64,000 nucleotides of DNA from Mycolicibacterium cosmeticum (GTDB lineage: Bacteria > Actinomycetota > Actinomycetes > Mycobacteriales > Mycobacteriaceae). The notes below the pieces were generated by a model. The model worked only from the letters and a program-made list of their open reading frames with translations, was not told the origin of the DNA and made no database searches. The stretch is from contig JACPVS010000026.1 in the NCBI GenBank assembly GCA_016197365.1, positions 118,581-182,580 on the forward strand. The letters are read 5' to 3'. Shown in pieces: positions 34,574 to 43,206 of the stretch (the first letter of the stretch is position 1; each line of letters opens with the position of its first letter). Both the position numbers and the translations under genes were made by a program.

Positions 34574-35854
34574 ATGACGAACGACTACGCGACGCTGGAT
34601 TTCCTCACCGACCAGTCGCTGGTGCCCAATCCGTACCCGTACTTCGACTACCTGCGTGAGCAGAATCCGGTGCTGCAGGTCCCGCCGTGGGGTTGTTACG
34701 CCGTCACGGGCTACGAAGCGGCAATCGCGGTCTACAAGGACACCGATACCTTCTCCAATGCCGTCGCGTTGGGCGGACCGTTCCCTCCGCTGCCGTTCAC
34801 CCCGGAGGGTGACGACATCTCCGAGCAGCTCGAGGCGCACCGCCATCTGCTGCCGATGTTCGAGCACATGGTCACCATGGATCCGCCCGACCACACCAAG
34901 GCCCGCTCGCTGCTGAACCGGTTGCTCACCCCACGCCGGCTCAAGGAGAACGAGGACTTCATGTGGAAGCTGGCCGATGTCCAGCTCGACGAATTCCTGA
35001 CCAACGGGCAGTCGGAGTTCCTCGCCGAGTACGCCAAGCCGTTCTCGCTGCTGGTGATCGCCGACCTGCTCGGTGTGCCCGAGGAGGACCACAAGCAGTT
35101 CCGCACGGTGCTGGGCGCTGATCGGCCCGGCGCCCGCGTCGGCTCCCTGGAACAGGAAGTCGTCGCAGAGAATCCGCTGCAGTTCCTCGACGACAAGTTC
35201 GTCGCCTACCTCGAGGACCGGCGCGCCACCCCCCGCGAGGACGTCCTCACCTCACTGGCGACCGCGCTGTACCCGGACGGATCGGTGCCTCCGGTCATCG
35301 AGCCGGTGCGGTCGGCGACGTTCCTCTTCGCCGCAGGCCAGGAGACGACCACCAAACTGCTCAGCGCCGCCATGCGGGTACTGGCCGAGAATCCCGAGGT
35401 GCAGCAGAAGCTGCGCGCGGATCGCAGCCTCATCCCGACCTTCATCGAGGAGTCACTGCGCCTCGAGAGCCCGGTCAAGTGCGACTTCCGTCTGGCCCGC
35501 AAGACAATTGAGCTGAACGGTGTTCGGATTCCGGCAGGCGCCCCGGTGATGGTGCTCCCCGGAGCGGTCAACCGCGACCCGAGTCGCTTCGAGAACCCGC
35601 ACGAGCTGCAGCTGAACCGCAAGAACGTGCGCGAGCACATGGCCTTCGGCCGCGGCGTGCACTCCTGCCCCGGCGGACCGCTGGCCCGGGTCGAGGGCCG
35701 CGTCTCGATCGAGCGCATCCTGGACCGGATGCTGGACATCCACGTCGACGCCGAGAAGCACGGTCCCGTCGGCGACCAGAACTTCAATTACGAACCGACG
35801 TTCGTGCTGCGCGGCCTGACCGAGCTGAACATCAAGTTCACCCCGGTCGCGTAA
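34574..35854 (+). CDS. Cytochrome P450
   Basis: 426 residues. Haem loop FGRGVHSCPGGPLARVEG (Cys about 365), helix I FAAGQETTT with Glu instead of Asp, helix K EESLR. The C-terminal stretch NFNYEPTFVLRGLTELNIKF resembles P450s that act on hydrophobic substrates. GGGAGAA precedes ATG 34574 at good spacing. Flanked by two TetR genes, the upstream one divergent. No CYP number is assigned. Confidence 0.92.
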   Translation: MTNDYATLDFLTDQSLVPNPYPYFDYLREQNPVLQVPPWGCYAVTGYEAAIAVYKDTDTFSNAVALGGPFPPLPFTPEGDDISEQLEAHRHLLPMFEHMVTMDPPDHTKARSLLNRLLTPRRLKENEDFMWKLADVQLDEFLTNGQSEFLAEYAKPFSLLVIADLLGVPEEDHKQFRTVLGADRPGARVGSLEQEVVAENPLQFLDDKFVAYLEDRRATPREDVLTSLATALYPDGSVPPVIEPVRSATFLFAAGQETTTKLLSAAMRVLAENPEVQQKLRADRSLIPTFIEESLRLESPVKCDFRLARKTIELNGVRIPAGAPVMVLPGAVNRDPSRFENPHELQLNRKNVREHMAFGRGVHSCPGGPLARVEGRVSIERILDRMLDIHVDAEKHGPVGDQNFNYEPTFVLRGLTELNIKFTPVA

Positions 35855-35868
35855 CCCTCCGCTCAGAT

Positions 35869-35913
35869 CGACGTCATGGCTGTTCCGAGTGCTTCGGAGC
35901 AGCCATGACGTCG
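35869..35913. terminator. Long inverted repeat after the P450 gene
   Basis: Perfect 14-bp arms CGACGTCATGGCTG (35869-35882) and CAGCCATGACGTCG (35900-35913) enclose an inner stem TCCGA/TTCGGA with loop GTGC. Probably the P450 terminator, though there is no T-run. Its right arm lies at the -35 position for the next TetR gene, so it may also be an operator. Confidence 0.5.
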
Positions 35914-35938
35914 TCTACGGGTCAGGGATAATGGCGGC

Positions 35939-36541
35939 GTGACGTCCGGCAGTTCTCTCGGCGCCGATTCCGGTGACACCCGGCGCCGAATCCTGGACGC
36001 CGCCCTCGACCTCGCGTCGACGACCGGACTGCGCAAGTACTCGATGGAACAGATCGCGCGGACGGCCAAGATCGGCCGGGCCACGCTCTACCTCTATTTC
36101 AACGGCCGCGAAGCATTGATCGCGGCCCTGGTGGAAGCCGAACTGGCGCGCTACTTCGCAGGCATCCAGGCCGTCATCGACGGCTACGAGGACACCGACG
36201 ACCGGCTGGTGCACGGCTTCGCCGCGGCGTATCGAGGACTGCGCCACCATCCCGCGTTCACGACGGTCCTGCGGGTGAACCCCGACCTGCTCGCCCCGTA
36301 CCTGATCGCCGAGAACTCGACCGCGATGGATCTGGCACGGGGCTTCGTCTTCGCAGCGGTCCGGGCCGGCGAGCTACCCGACGACGTGCGCGCCCAATTC
36401 GCCGAACACGTCGCGCGGACCATCCACTCCTTCATCCTGATTCCCGGCGGCGTCCTCAAGCTGGACTCCGCCGACGGCCCCGAGGAGTACGCCAGGCGTT
36501 TTCTGTTGCCGGTGCGCCTCGCCTTGGCAGCGGGCCGCTAG
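35939..36541 (+). CDS. TetR-family transcriptional regulator
   Basis: 200 residues. Helix-turn-helix in RRRILDAALDLASTTGLRKYSMEQIARTAKIGRATLYLYFNGREAL (about 15-60). GATAAT at 35927-35932 stands 6 nt before GTG 35939, indicating a leaderless transcript. It follows the P450 gene in the same direction. The C-terminal domain gives no ligand hint. Candidate regulator for the shared dyad found from here to the right end, but this is unproven. Confidence 0.88.
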   Translation: MTSGSSLGADSGDTRRRILDAALDLASTTGLRKYSMEQIARTAKIGRATLYLYFNGREALIAALVEAELARYFAGIQAVIDGYEDTDDRLVHGFAAAYRGLRHHPAFTTVLRVNPDLLAPYLIAENSTAMDLARGFVFAAVRAGELPDDVRAQFAEHVARTIHSFILIPGGVLKLDSADGPEEYARRFLLPVRLALAAGR

Positions 36542-36576
36542 CCTCGCACCGCAATCGAAACTATGCTCTCCGATGA

Positions 36577-36593
36577 CGAGAACATCATTCTTC
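36577..36593. promoter_or_regulatory. Candidate operator CGAGAAC-atc-ATTCTTC
   Basis: Member of the shared dyad series, about 95 bp upstream of the secreted-protein gene. A TATAGT -10-like hexamer for that gene lies farther downstream at 36647-36652, so this copy would act from above the promoter or on an unseen one. Confidence 0.4.
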
Positions 36594-36685
36594 AAAAGTG
36601 CGAAGCTTGGAATCGCGTTTTTGCCGAATGCGGCCAGCAACCGTTCTATAGTCAGCCGGAGATCGCCTAGCCGTGGAGGACGCCC

Positions 36686-37135
36686 GTGAAGTCGGTCGTG
36701 ACGAATACCGCGACCCGCGTCGCGACAGTGGCCGCCGTCGTGGGCACGACAATGACGGCAACCCTGCTCGCGGCGGTGCCTGCGCACGCCGACGATCCGG
36801 TGTTGCACCACGTCAAGTACACCGTCGGAGCCAGCCAGCCACTGCGTGCGGAGATCTACTACCGGGATATGCAGCCGCCGACGTTCGCCGACTACAGCCA
36901 CAATCCCTATGTCTACAGCCCGAATGTCGAAGCGGATCTCGGCCCGGGTAAGCCGTGGGTGTTGGAGGCCATGCTGGCCGACCCGCAGGATTGGGCGATG
37001 GTGGTCGCCACCAAGCCCGAGCACATGGCAGAACTCTCACAGCCTGGCTTCGTGTGCGAGCTCCGCGTTGATGACATAGTGGTCGCGACAGACTCGGGAA
37101 CCAAAGGAGTGCTCTGCTCGCAGCGCAGCTGGTGA
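36686..37135 (+). CDS. Secreted MmpS-like protein
   Basis: 149 residues with a cleavable signal peptide ending near AVPAHADD (about residue 36). The mature part (HHVKYTVGASQPLRAEIYYRD, KPWVLEAML, GFVCELRVDDIVV, GVLCS with two Cys) resembles the extracytoplasmic domain of MmpS proteins but lacks a retained membrane anchor. GGAGG is 6 nt before GTG 36686. No MmpL gene is nearby. It precedes the Mce-associated genes, so it may belong to the same envelope machinery. Confidence 0.75.
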   Translation: MKSVVTNTATRVATVAAVVGTTMTATLLAAVPAHADDPVLHHVKYTVGASQPLRAEIYYRDMQPPTFADYSHNPYVYSPNVEADLGPGKPWVLEAMLADPQDWAMVVATKPEHMAELSQPGFVCELRVDDIVVATDSGTKGVLCSQRSW

Positions 37136-37168
37136 GTGAACACCAGGCGGAGCGCGGCGCGTAACCTC

Positions 37169-37189
37169 TGCGGAAATGACATTTCCGCA
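37169..37189. promoter_or_regulatory. 21-bp perfect dyad TGCGGAAAT-N3-ATTTCCGCA
   Basis: Nine-base arms around GAC, in the 175-bp gap before the Mce-associated genes. It has the same 3-bp spacer as the shared dyad but a different arm (GGAAAT). TTGACA, a consensus -35, begins 12 bp downstream at 37202, though no good -10 follows at 17 bp. Likely a TetR-type operator. Confidence 0.55.
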
Positions 37190-37249
37190 CCTCAAAGCTT
37201 GTTGACAGCGCCCGGTCGGGACACTTCCGGCGCTCGGGTACCGTAGGAA

Positions 37250-37266
37250 AGATAATGCCATTCTCA
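37250..37266 (+). promoter_or_regulatory. Candidate operator AGATAAT-gcc-ATTCTCA over a -10
   Basis: Shared-dyad member with an intact right arm. GATAAT (37251-37256) is also a plausible -10 for the Mce-associated genes starting at 37311, so a bound regulator would block it. Confidence 0.45.
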
Positions 37267-37310
37267 CAACGAACGCAGTGCCGCAGGGTGCACAACGGAC
37301 AGGAGGCCGG

Positions 37311-38123
37311 ATGCCATCCCGCACACCTGGCACACCCGAGCACGCTGATGACGGCGCCGGCATGAGCACACCGACCAACACCGACGCCACGGAGTCACTT
37401 GAGCTGGCGGAGGCCGAGGCACTCGAAGCCGAGACCGCCGCAACGGCCGCGCGCGCCAAGGCGGACGTGCTGCGGCTGCGTCGCGAAGCCGAACGCGCCA
37501 AGGCCGACGCCGACCAGGTCGACGAGGCCGAAGCCGACCAGACCGAAGACGTCGAGGACGACCCCGAGGCGGTCGTCGATGAGGCCGCCACCGAAGACAC
37601 CTCAAGCATTGAAGCCCCCGCCCGCAGCCGCCGACTCGGCCGGGCGCTGCGCTGGGTCGCTGCCGTGGTCACGGTGCTCATCATCGGCGGCCTGATCGCG
37701 GCGAGCGCTTGGATTGTCGCCCAGCACAAGAACGTCCAGGCCCACCAGCAGCGGACCGCCGAGTTCGAGGCGGCGGCCCGCCAGGGCGTCGTGACGCTGA
37801 TGTCGCTGGACTACAACAAGGTCGACGACAACGTGAAGGCGATCGTCGACAACTCCACCGGTGACTTCAAGAAAGACTTCGAGAGCGCCGCCGACGATTT
37901 CAAGAAGACGGCCCGAAGTTCGAAGGCGGTCACCGAAGCCAGCGTCAGCTCGGCAGCGGTGGAGACCTCCACGGACAACGACGCCGTCGTCCTGATCGCC
38001 GCCACCACCAAGGTCACCAACGCCGCCGGTGCCCGGCAGGAACCACGCAACTGGCGTCTGTCGGTCAACCTCGTCCGTGAAGGCGATCAGATCAAAGTAT
38101 CGAAAGTCGAGTTCGTACCGTGA
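37311..38123 (+). CDS. Mce-associated membrane protein, first
   Basis: 270 residues. A long, highly charged Ala/Glu-rich cytoplasmic region with coiled-coil character (ELAEAEALEAETAATAARAK onward, residues about 25-95), one transmembrane helix (WVAAVVTVLIIGGLIAASAW, about 115-135) and an extracytoplasmic domain of the Mam type (GVVTLMSLDYNKVDDNVKAIVDNSTGDF). Mam proteins stabilise Mce transport complexes (in Mtb, the mce1 and mce4 loci). AGGAGG lies 4 nt before ATG 37311; ATG 37362 is an alternative. Convergent with the mce operon rather than part of it. Confidence 0.83.
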   Translation: MPSRTPGTPEHADDGAGMSTPTNTDATESLELAEAEALEAETAATAARAKADVLRLRREAERAKADADQVDEAEADQTEDVEDDPEAVVDEAATEDTSSIEAPARSRRLGRALRWVAAVVTVLIIGGLIAASAWIVAQHKNVQAHQQRTAEFEAAARQGVVTLMSLDYNKVDDNVKAIVDNSTGDFKKDFESAADDFKKTARSSKAVTEASVSSAAVETSTDNDAVVLIAATTKVTNAAGARQEPRNWRLSVNLVREGDQIKVSKVEFVP

Positions 38124-38758
38124 CCGCAGACGACAAGGGCTCCTCGGCCGCCGCCGAGCTCACCGAGAGCAGCGCCGACACCGATACCGAGACGGCCACC
38201 GACGCCGTGGAGGCCGGCGAAAAGGGCGACAACGCAACGGAAGTCAGCGGTGCCACGACGAGGCGACGGGTCAGCCGCTCCTGGTTGGTGGCCGCTGTCC
38301 TCGCAGTGTTGCTCCTCGCGTCGGCGGGCACGACGGCCTGGCTGTACTTCCAGCAGTACCGGCCCGACCAGTTGGTGGACGCCGACGCCCAGCAGGCGGT
38401 GCTCAAGGCGGCCAATGACGGTACCGTCGCACTGCTGTCGTATTCACCGGACACCCTGGACGCCGACTTCACCAAGGCGAAATCGCACCTGACTGGTGAT
38501 TTCCTCTCGTACTACACGAATTTCACCCAGCAGATCGTCACGCCGGCAGCCAAGCAGAAGGGCGTGAAGACGTCGGCCGCTGTCATCCGGAAGGGCGTCG
38601 CGGAGATCAGTCCGGACCGTGCGGTGGCGCTCGTATTCCTCAACCAGGTCACCATCAGCAAGGAAAATCCCGACGGTTCCTACACCACCAGCGCCGTCAA
38701 GGTCAGCATGGAGCGCCACGACGGCGCCTGGCTGATCTCCGCTTTCGATCCGGTCTAG
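38120..38758 (+). CDS. Mce-associated membrane protein, second
   Basis: 212 residues with the same plan as its neighbour: acidic cytoplasmic N-terminus, one helix (WLVAAVLAVLLLASAGTTAWL, about 55-75), and a Mam-type domain (GTVALLSYSPDTLDADFTKAKSHLTGDF; MERHDGAWLISAFDPV at the end). GTG 38120 overlaps the upstream stop by 4 bp, so the two are made together and may pair. Confidence 0.83.
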   Translation: MTADDKGSSAAAELTESSADTDTETATDAVEAGEKGDNATEVSGATTRRRVSRSWLVAAVLAVLLLASAGTTAWLYFQQYRPDQLVDADAQQAVLKAANDGTVALLSYSPDTLDADFTKAKSHLTGDFLSYYTNFTQQIVTPAAKQKGVKTSAAVIRKGVAEISPDRAVALVFLNQVTISKENPDGSYTTSAVKVSMERHDGAWLISAFDPV

Positions 38759-38780
38759 CGGTTGATCCGGTCCAGCGGCC
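38747..38780. repeat. Tandem 17-bp duplication at the end of the second Mce-associated gene
   Basis: GATCCGGTCTAGCGG (38747-38761) and GATCCGGTCCAGCGG (38764-38778) differ at one of 15 positions and are separated by TT. The first copy contains the TAG stop; the change T to C removes it in the second copy. It looks like a small slip-duplication between two convergent genes. Confidence 0.6.
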
Positions 38781-38784
38781 GCGA

Positions 38785-39240
38785 TCAGTACCGCTGCAGC
38801 GCGAACGTCCAGGTGTTCATCCCGGGCGGTCCGTTGAAACAGCCGACATCGTAACGGGATTCGACGAACCCGGCGAGGGTGTTCGCGTCCCACGTGTACG
38901 TGTCGCGGGTCGGCAGCACCTGGCCCGGGCAACGCAATCCGTCGGGCACATCAGAGGTGAACGAGAACTGGTTGCCCACCCGGGTAGCCTTGCCTCCGTA
39001 ATAGGCGCCGCGTTGCGGACTCGGGAGCGCACTCACTATGGCGCAGTCCAGTGGCTTCTCCGGTCCGCCCGGATTGCCTGGTTCGCACGGATAGAACGCC
39101 CAGATCCAGGAAGGGCCCCCGTTGGCCCACCGATCGCTCAGCACCTCGTAGTTGCCCAGCTTCTGGTCAGCGTGTGCCGACGGGGCCAAGCCCACCGCAG
39201 CCACGGCGGCGACGGCCGCACTCAGAATCGACCGCTTCAT
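38785..39240 (-). CDS. Small secreted protein downstream of the mce operon, third
   Basis: 151 residues with a signal peptide (MKRSILSAAVAAVAAVGLAPSAHA, cleavage about 24). The mature protein has four Cys, probably two disulphides, and resembles the protein at 39720-40229 in outline (YEVLSDRWANGG... and late Y.WD/F..R stretches). Unknown function; similar small exported proteins follow mce operons in other mycobacteria. Same strand as the mce genes, so possibly the last gene of that transcript. Confidence 0.72.
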   Translation of the reverse strand: MKRSILSAAVAAVAAVGLAPSAHADQKLGNYEVLSDRWANGGPSWIWAFYPCEPGNPGGPEKPLDCAIVSALPSPQRGAYYGGKATRVGNQFSFTSDVPDGLRCPGQVLPTRDTYTWDANTLAGFVESRYDVGCFNGPPGMNTWTFALQRY

Positions 39241-39282
39241 CGGTCCTCCCGTTTTCTGTGTTGAGCATGGGCCGCGAGCCGA

Positions 39283-39681
39283 TTACAGGTCTCCGCGCAG
39301 CCATACGGTTTTGTCATTGGCGGGCACACAGGTCAGGAACAGGCCATCGGGCGCCTGTGCCACTTCCCCGTCGTAGCCGTGGCACTCGGAGTTCTCGTCT
39401 TTGACACCGTGCATCTCTGGGGACCGGAACCAGCGCGGCGCGTACCGCCGCGGCGAACCGCAGAACACCAACCGCCCCCAATTCGTCACGCCGAACGCGT
39501 AGTAGGTGGTGTTGTCGCACGGCGAACCCAGCACCACGTTGGGCGCTATACCCGGCGTGCACCCGGGATAGTCGCATCCGCCCGGTGTCGAGGCGGGGTC
39601 CGCCGCGGCAGTGGGCGCAATCGCCCAAGGTGTCGCAGCAGCGGTCACCGCCATCGCCAAGGCCGCCACCCTTTGTCGCAT
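39283..39681 (-). CDS. Small secreted protein downstream of the mce operon, second
   Basis: 132 residues from ATG 39681, with a signal peptide ending at TAAADP (about residue 28). The mature part is rich in Cys, Gly and aromatic residues (GGCDYPGCTPGIAPNVVLGSPCDNTTYYAFG). AGGA lies about 13 nt before the ATG; GTG 39687 is the nearer alternative. Not recognised as a known family. Lies between two related exported-protein genes. Confidence 0.68.
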   Translation of the reverse strand: MRQRVAALAMAVTAAATPWAIAPTAAADPASTPGGCDYPGCTPGIAPNVVLGSPCDNTTYYAFGVTNWGRLVFCGSPRRYAPRWFRSPEMHGVKDENSECHGYDGEVAQAPDGLFLTCVPANDKTVWLRGDL

Positions 39682-39719
39682 ACCCACGGCTGTCCTGCCT
39701 TTCCCCGCCTGTGTCCGGA

Positions 39720-40229
39720 TCACAACTTGTGCAAGGTGAGCGGCATCTGGATCACCAGCGGCTGATTCTTGCCGCACGCGCCGCTGATGCCGATGGTGCG
39801 GTCATAACCTTGCAGGGTGCTGACGTTGGACTTGTCGACCTGACCATTGGCATCCGTGCCCTGGAACTGAAAGCGTTGCCGCCCCGGCGAAAAGCTGCCG
39901 TCCGGGCAGGGCTCCCAGTTGTCGTGGTAGAGATCCACGATCCAGCGGGTGGTCCGGAACTCAAGCGGCGCCGACCAGCCCTGATCACTGGTCACGGTGC
40001 CCGTGCAGGTGTGCGCGTCGGTGCAGTTGGAGTGAAAGGTCCACGTCGCGATGACCATTTTCTCGTCCATGAAGACCTCGTTGGTCCTGGACCACTCACC
40101 GTTGGACACAACCGAGTAGGGACCGTTCAGTTCCCATCCCATGGCGGCCTGGGCCTGTGGCGGCACCGTCAAGCCGGACAGGACTCCCGCCAGCGTCGCC
40201 ACGCCTGCGGTCAGACGAGTTGTCCGCAT
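39720..40229 (-). CDS. Small secreted protein downstream of mceF, first
   Basis: 169 residues, signal peptide ending near VPPQAQA (about 28). Mature domain with four Cys (SNCTDAHTCTGTV, EPCPDG, SGACGKN) and a WELNGPYSVVSNGEWSRTNEVF start. Likely a periplasmic or cell-wall accessory of the Mce system by position, 31 bp after mceF. In Mtb small exported proteins also follow the mce3 and mce4 operons. Confidence 0.75.
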   Translation of the reverse strand: MRTTRLTAGVATLAGVLSGLTVPPQAQAAMGWELNGPYSVVSNGEWSRTNEVFMDEKMVIATWTFHSNCTDAHTCTGTVTSDQGWSAPLEFRTTRWIVDLYHDNWEPCPDGSFSPGRQRFQFQGTDANGQVDKSNVSTLQGYDRTIGISGACGKNQPLVIQMPLTLHKL

Positions 40230-40260
40230 CGCATCTCCTCACCGTTGCCGATGCCGCCGA

Positions 40261-41907
40261 TCACGTGGGCATCAGATCTTTCCAGGACTTGGCCGCCTGT
40301 GATCCCGCAATGAGATTCGTCTGCTGCTCGTACTGACCGGAGGCCGACATGTAACGACCGGTGCGAGGGTCATACGGCACCATCGCCACCGACGGCCCGC
40401 TGCCGGCATAGCCACTGGGCGCGGCAGGGATGGCCCCGTCGGCCGGCGGTACCGGGACACCGTTGATGGAGTTACCCGGCGGCGGCGGCGGAATGTACGG
40501 TGCCGCAGGGGCTGCGGGCGCCGACGGCACCGCCCCCGGCGGGGGCGGGACCGCACCCGGTGCGTCCGGTGGTGTGCCGGCCGGCACCGCACCCGGGGGC
40601 AGCGGGGTACCCTCCACCGGCGCGAAGATCCGCTCGTCTGCGGTGACCCGATCGTCGAGGGGCACACCCTGTTTGATCAGGTTGGGGTCGAACGGCGCCG
40701 GTCCGGTGATGTGCTGGCGCATCGCCAGCGGAATGAACCCGCGCGGGTCATCACACAATTGCACCGTCGGCGCCCGCTTGCCCGGATGCTCGATGCACGG
40801 GAAGTTACGCGCGCCGCGCACCGAGGTCGGCGAGTCTTGCGGCAGCTTGCAATACAGGTCGTCGGGCGTGTCGATGGTCGTGGTGTCCGCCGGTGATCGC
40901 CACGACGACGGCGGCAGGAAGCCGACCGTGCACGCGGGCGGGTCCGACAGCGTCAGGCTGAAGTCACCCTGCGGCAGGCCCGTGGCCGTGGACTTGGGCA
41001 GACCGAAACTCTGCTGGGCCCCGATGTACCCGGGCAGCAACACCATCAACTGCTCGATGGACGGGTTGTACGCGAGGAGCACCTGGCCCACCGTGTTCAG
41101 GTTCGCCAGTAGCAGCGGAAGTGTCGGCTTGATGTCGTTGAGCAGACCGGACACCTCCTGGGCGAATCCGGGACCCTGCTGCAACAGCGTCCGGATCTGC
41201 GGATCGTTCGCTGCGACCTGCCCCGTGACACCGGCCAGGCTGCGCGACCAGGTCCGGATGGCATCGGTGGTCTTGGCCTGCGAATCAATCAGTGGCCCAC
41301 TGTCATCCATGAGCGCACGCATCTGGTCGGACACCCCGTTGGCCGAGGTGCTGATCGTGGATGCCGAGTCCATCAGCGATTGGAAGTCGTAGCCGGCGCC
41401 ATTGAATGCCTGGTAGGTCTCATCGAGCAGATCGCTGATCCGGTCCTTCGGGATGGAGTCCACGAGCCCGCTCAGCTTGTCCAGCATCGGGCCGACGGCC
41501 TGTGGGACGGTGGTGTTGTCCCGGGAGATGACCGAGCCGTCCTGCAGGAAGGGGCCCTTGTCGTTTCGTGGGCGCAGGTCGACGTACTGCTCGCCGACGG
41601 CCGACACGCTGCGCACCTCGGCCTGCAGATCGGCCGGGATCTTCGGCGACGTGTCCAGCGACAGCGTGGCCTGAGCACCGTTTCCGGTGAGCGCCACATC
41701 GGTGACCTTGCCGATCTGCACACCGTTGTAGGTGACATTCGAGAACCGGTACAGGCCACCGGTTTCGGGCAGCTCCAGCTTCACCGTCAGGCGGCCCAAC
41801 CCGAGCAGGGTGGGCACCTGCATGTACGCGAACGCCATCACCGCCACCCCGACCACCGAGGCAATCGTGAAGATGATCAGCTGGGTGCGAACGAATCTGG
41901 TCAGCAT
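40261..41907 (-). CDS. MCE family protein MceF
   Basis: 548 residues. N-terminal membrane anchor (RTQLIIFTIASVVGVAVMAFAYM), MlaD/MCE domain (LELPETGGLYRFSNVTYNGVQIGKVTDV, about 40-120), long helical region forming the tunnel (about 130-300), then a Pro/Ala-rich tail (about 430-510). MCE hexamers form a channel for hydrophobic substrates across the periplasm. Starts directly at the mceE stop. Last of the six mce genes. Confidence 0.92.
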   Translation of the reverse strand: MLTRFVRTQLIIFTIASVVGVAVMAFAYMQVPTLLGLGRLTVKLELPETGGLYRFSNVTYNGVQIGKVTDVALTGNGAQATLSLDTSPKIPADLQAEVRSVSAVGEQYVDLRPRNDKGPFLQDGSVISRDNTTVPQAVGPMLDKLSGLVDSIPKDRISDLLDETYQAFNGAGYDFQSLMDSASTISTSANGVSDQMRALMDDSGPLIDSQAKTTDAIRTWSRSLAGVTGQVAANDPQIRTLLQQGPGFAQEVSGLLNDIKPTLPLLLANLNTVGQVLLAYNPSIEQLMVLLPGYIGAQQSFGLPKSTATGLPQGDFSLTLSDPPACTVGFLPPSSWRSPADTTTIDTPDDLYCKLPQDSPTSVRGARNFPCIEHPGKRAPTVQLCDDPRGFIPLAMRQHITGPAPFDPNLIKQGVPLDDRVTADERIFAPVEGTPLPPGAVPAGTPPDAPGAVPPPPGAVPSAPAAPAAPYIPPPPPGNSINGVPVPPADGAIPAAPSGYAGSGPSVAMVPYDPRTGRYMSASGQYEQQTNLIAGSQAAKSWKDLMPT

Positions 41908-43206
41908 CTAGCCTCCACCTCCCGGGGACACTGGCGCGGAGCTTGCCGCGTACGGCCCGGCGAACACCGGACCACCCGGTGTCGGCGGGGCGGCCGCCGG
42001 CATAAGCGGTGGCGGGGCCACCGGCAGCACCGGTTCGTTGACGGGGGGCATCGTCCCGGCCGGCGGCGGGGGCGGCGCCGAATCCGGCGGCGGCGCCGCC
42101 AGCGGATTGCTCAGCGGGTCGTAGCTGTAATTCAGGTACCACGGATCACCAGGTGCCGGAACGAGTTTCGCGTTCTCATCACCCCAGCGGGTGCCGAGGA
42201 ACAACGAACGCTTCAGCCGCGAGTACGTCAGGTCGAACACCGCGTACAGGTTGAGGTAGTCACCCTTGACCGCACGCTCGATCGCGTTCGGCCCGTACGG
42301 GAAGGCCGTGGCGTACGCGAGTGCCGCGTTGATATCGGGGCCGATGTCGGCGAGCGCCTTGATGGCCGGTTCGAGGTGGGTCAGATCGGCGACGAGCTGA
42401 TCTCCCGCATCGTTGACCACACCGGTGGCCGTGGTGCTGAACTTCCCGAGCCGGTCCAGCGCGGCAGTGAAGTTCGGCCGCTCCTTGATCAGCACGTCGA
42501 TGGCCGGTGGGATGTCCTTCAGCGCCCGGTCCACCACGTCGTTCTGAGCGGCGAAGGTGTGTGCCACCCGATTGAGCTGCTGGATGGACGTGACGATGTT
42601 GGTCCGCTGGTTGTCCAGCACCCCCACGAAGTTGTCCAGCCGCGTGATCAGTTCCCTGATCTCGGGTTCGCGGCCCGACATCGACGTGCTGAAGTTGTGG
42701 ATGATGTCACCGATCTGCCCCAGCCCGCCTCCGTTGACCAGGACCGACAGCGAGGACAGTGTCTGCTCGGTGGACGGGTAGGTCGACGAGGCACTCAACG
42801 GGATGGTGGCCCCCGACTTCAGCTGACCCGACGGCTGTTCCCCGATGGGCGGATTGAGCGCCAGGTGCATGGAGCCGAGCAGGCTGGTCTGGCCGACGCT
42901 GGCCACGGCGTTGGCTGGGATCACCACGCCCTTGTTCACCGAGATGTCGACGTCGGCGTGCCAGTTGTCCGCTGTCATCTTGCCGACGCTGCCCACCACG
43001 ACGTCGTCGACCATCACCGGCGAATTCGATTCCAGGGTGCCGATATTGGCAACCTCGACGTGGAACATTTGAGCGCCCTCGCCGTGCCCCTGCGCACCGG
43101 GGAGCGGCAGGGAGTTCACGCCCTGGAACGCACAGCCGCTGACCGTCAGTGCCACCGCACAGCCGGCCACCAGCCCGGTGCGAACAGTTCTCCCCGTTCT
43201 CATCAT
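41908..43206 (-). CDS. MCE family lipoprotein MceE
   Basis: 432 residues. Lipobox VSGC near residue 25 (LVAGCAVALTVSGCAF) predicts lipid anchoring, as for the E subunit in other mce operons (LprK, LprN type). MCE domain with FHVEVANIGTLESNSPVMVDDVVVGSVGKM, then the helical region, then a Pro-rich C-terminus. The start codon pair ATGATG overlaps the mceD stop; ATG 43206 or 43203 could be used. Confidence 0.92.
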   Translation of the reverse strand: MMRTGRTVRTGLVAGCAVALTVSGCAFQGVNSLPLPGAQGHGEGAQMFHVEVANIGTLESNSPVMVDDVVVGSVGKMTADNWHADVDISVNKGVVIPANAVASVGQTSLLGSMHLALNPPIGEQPSGQLKSGATIPLSASSTYPSTEQTLSSLSVLVNGGGLGQIGDIIHNFSTSMSGREPEIRELITRLDNFVGVLDNQRTNIVTSIQQLNRVAHTFAAQNDVVDRALKDIPPAIDVLIKERPNFTAALDRLGKFSTTATGVVNDAGDQLVADLTHLEPAIKALADIGPDINAALAYATAFPYGPNAIERAVKGDYLNLYAVFDLTYSRLKRSLFLGTRWGDENAKLVPAPGDPWYLNYSYDPLSNPLAAPPPDSAPPPPPAGTMPPVNEPVLPVAPPPLMPAAAPPTPGGPVFAGPYAASSAPVSPGGGG

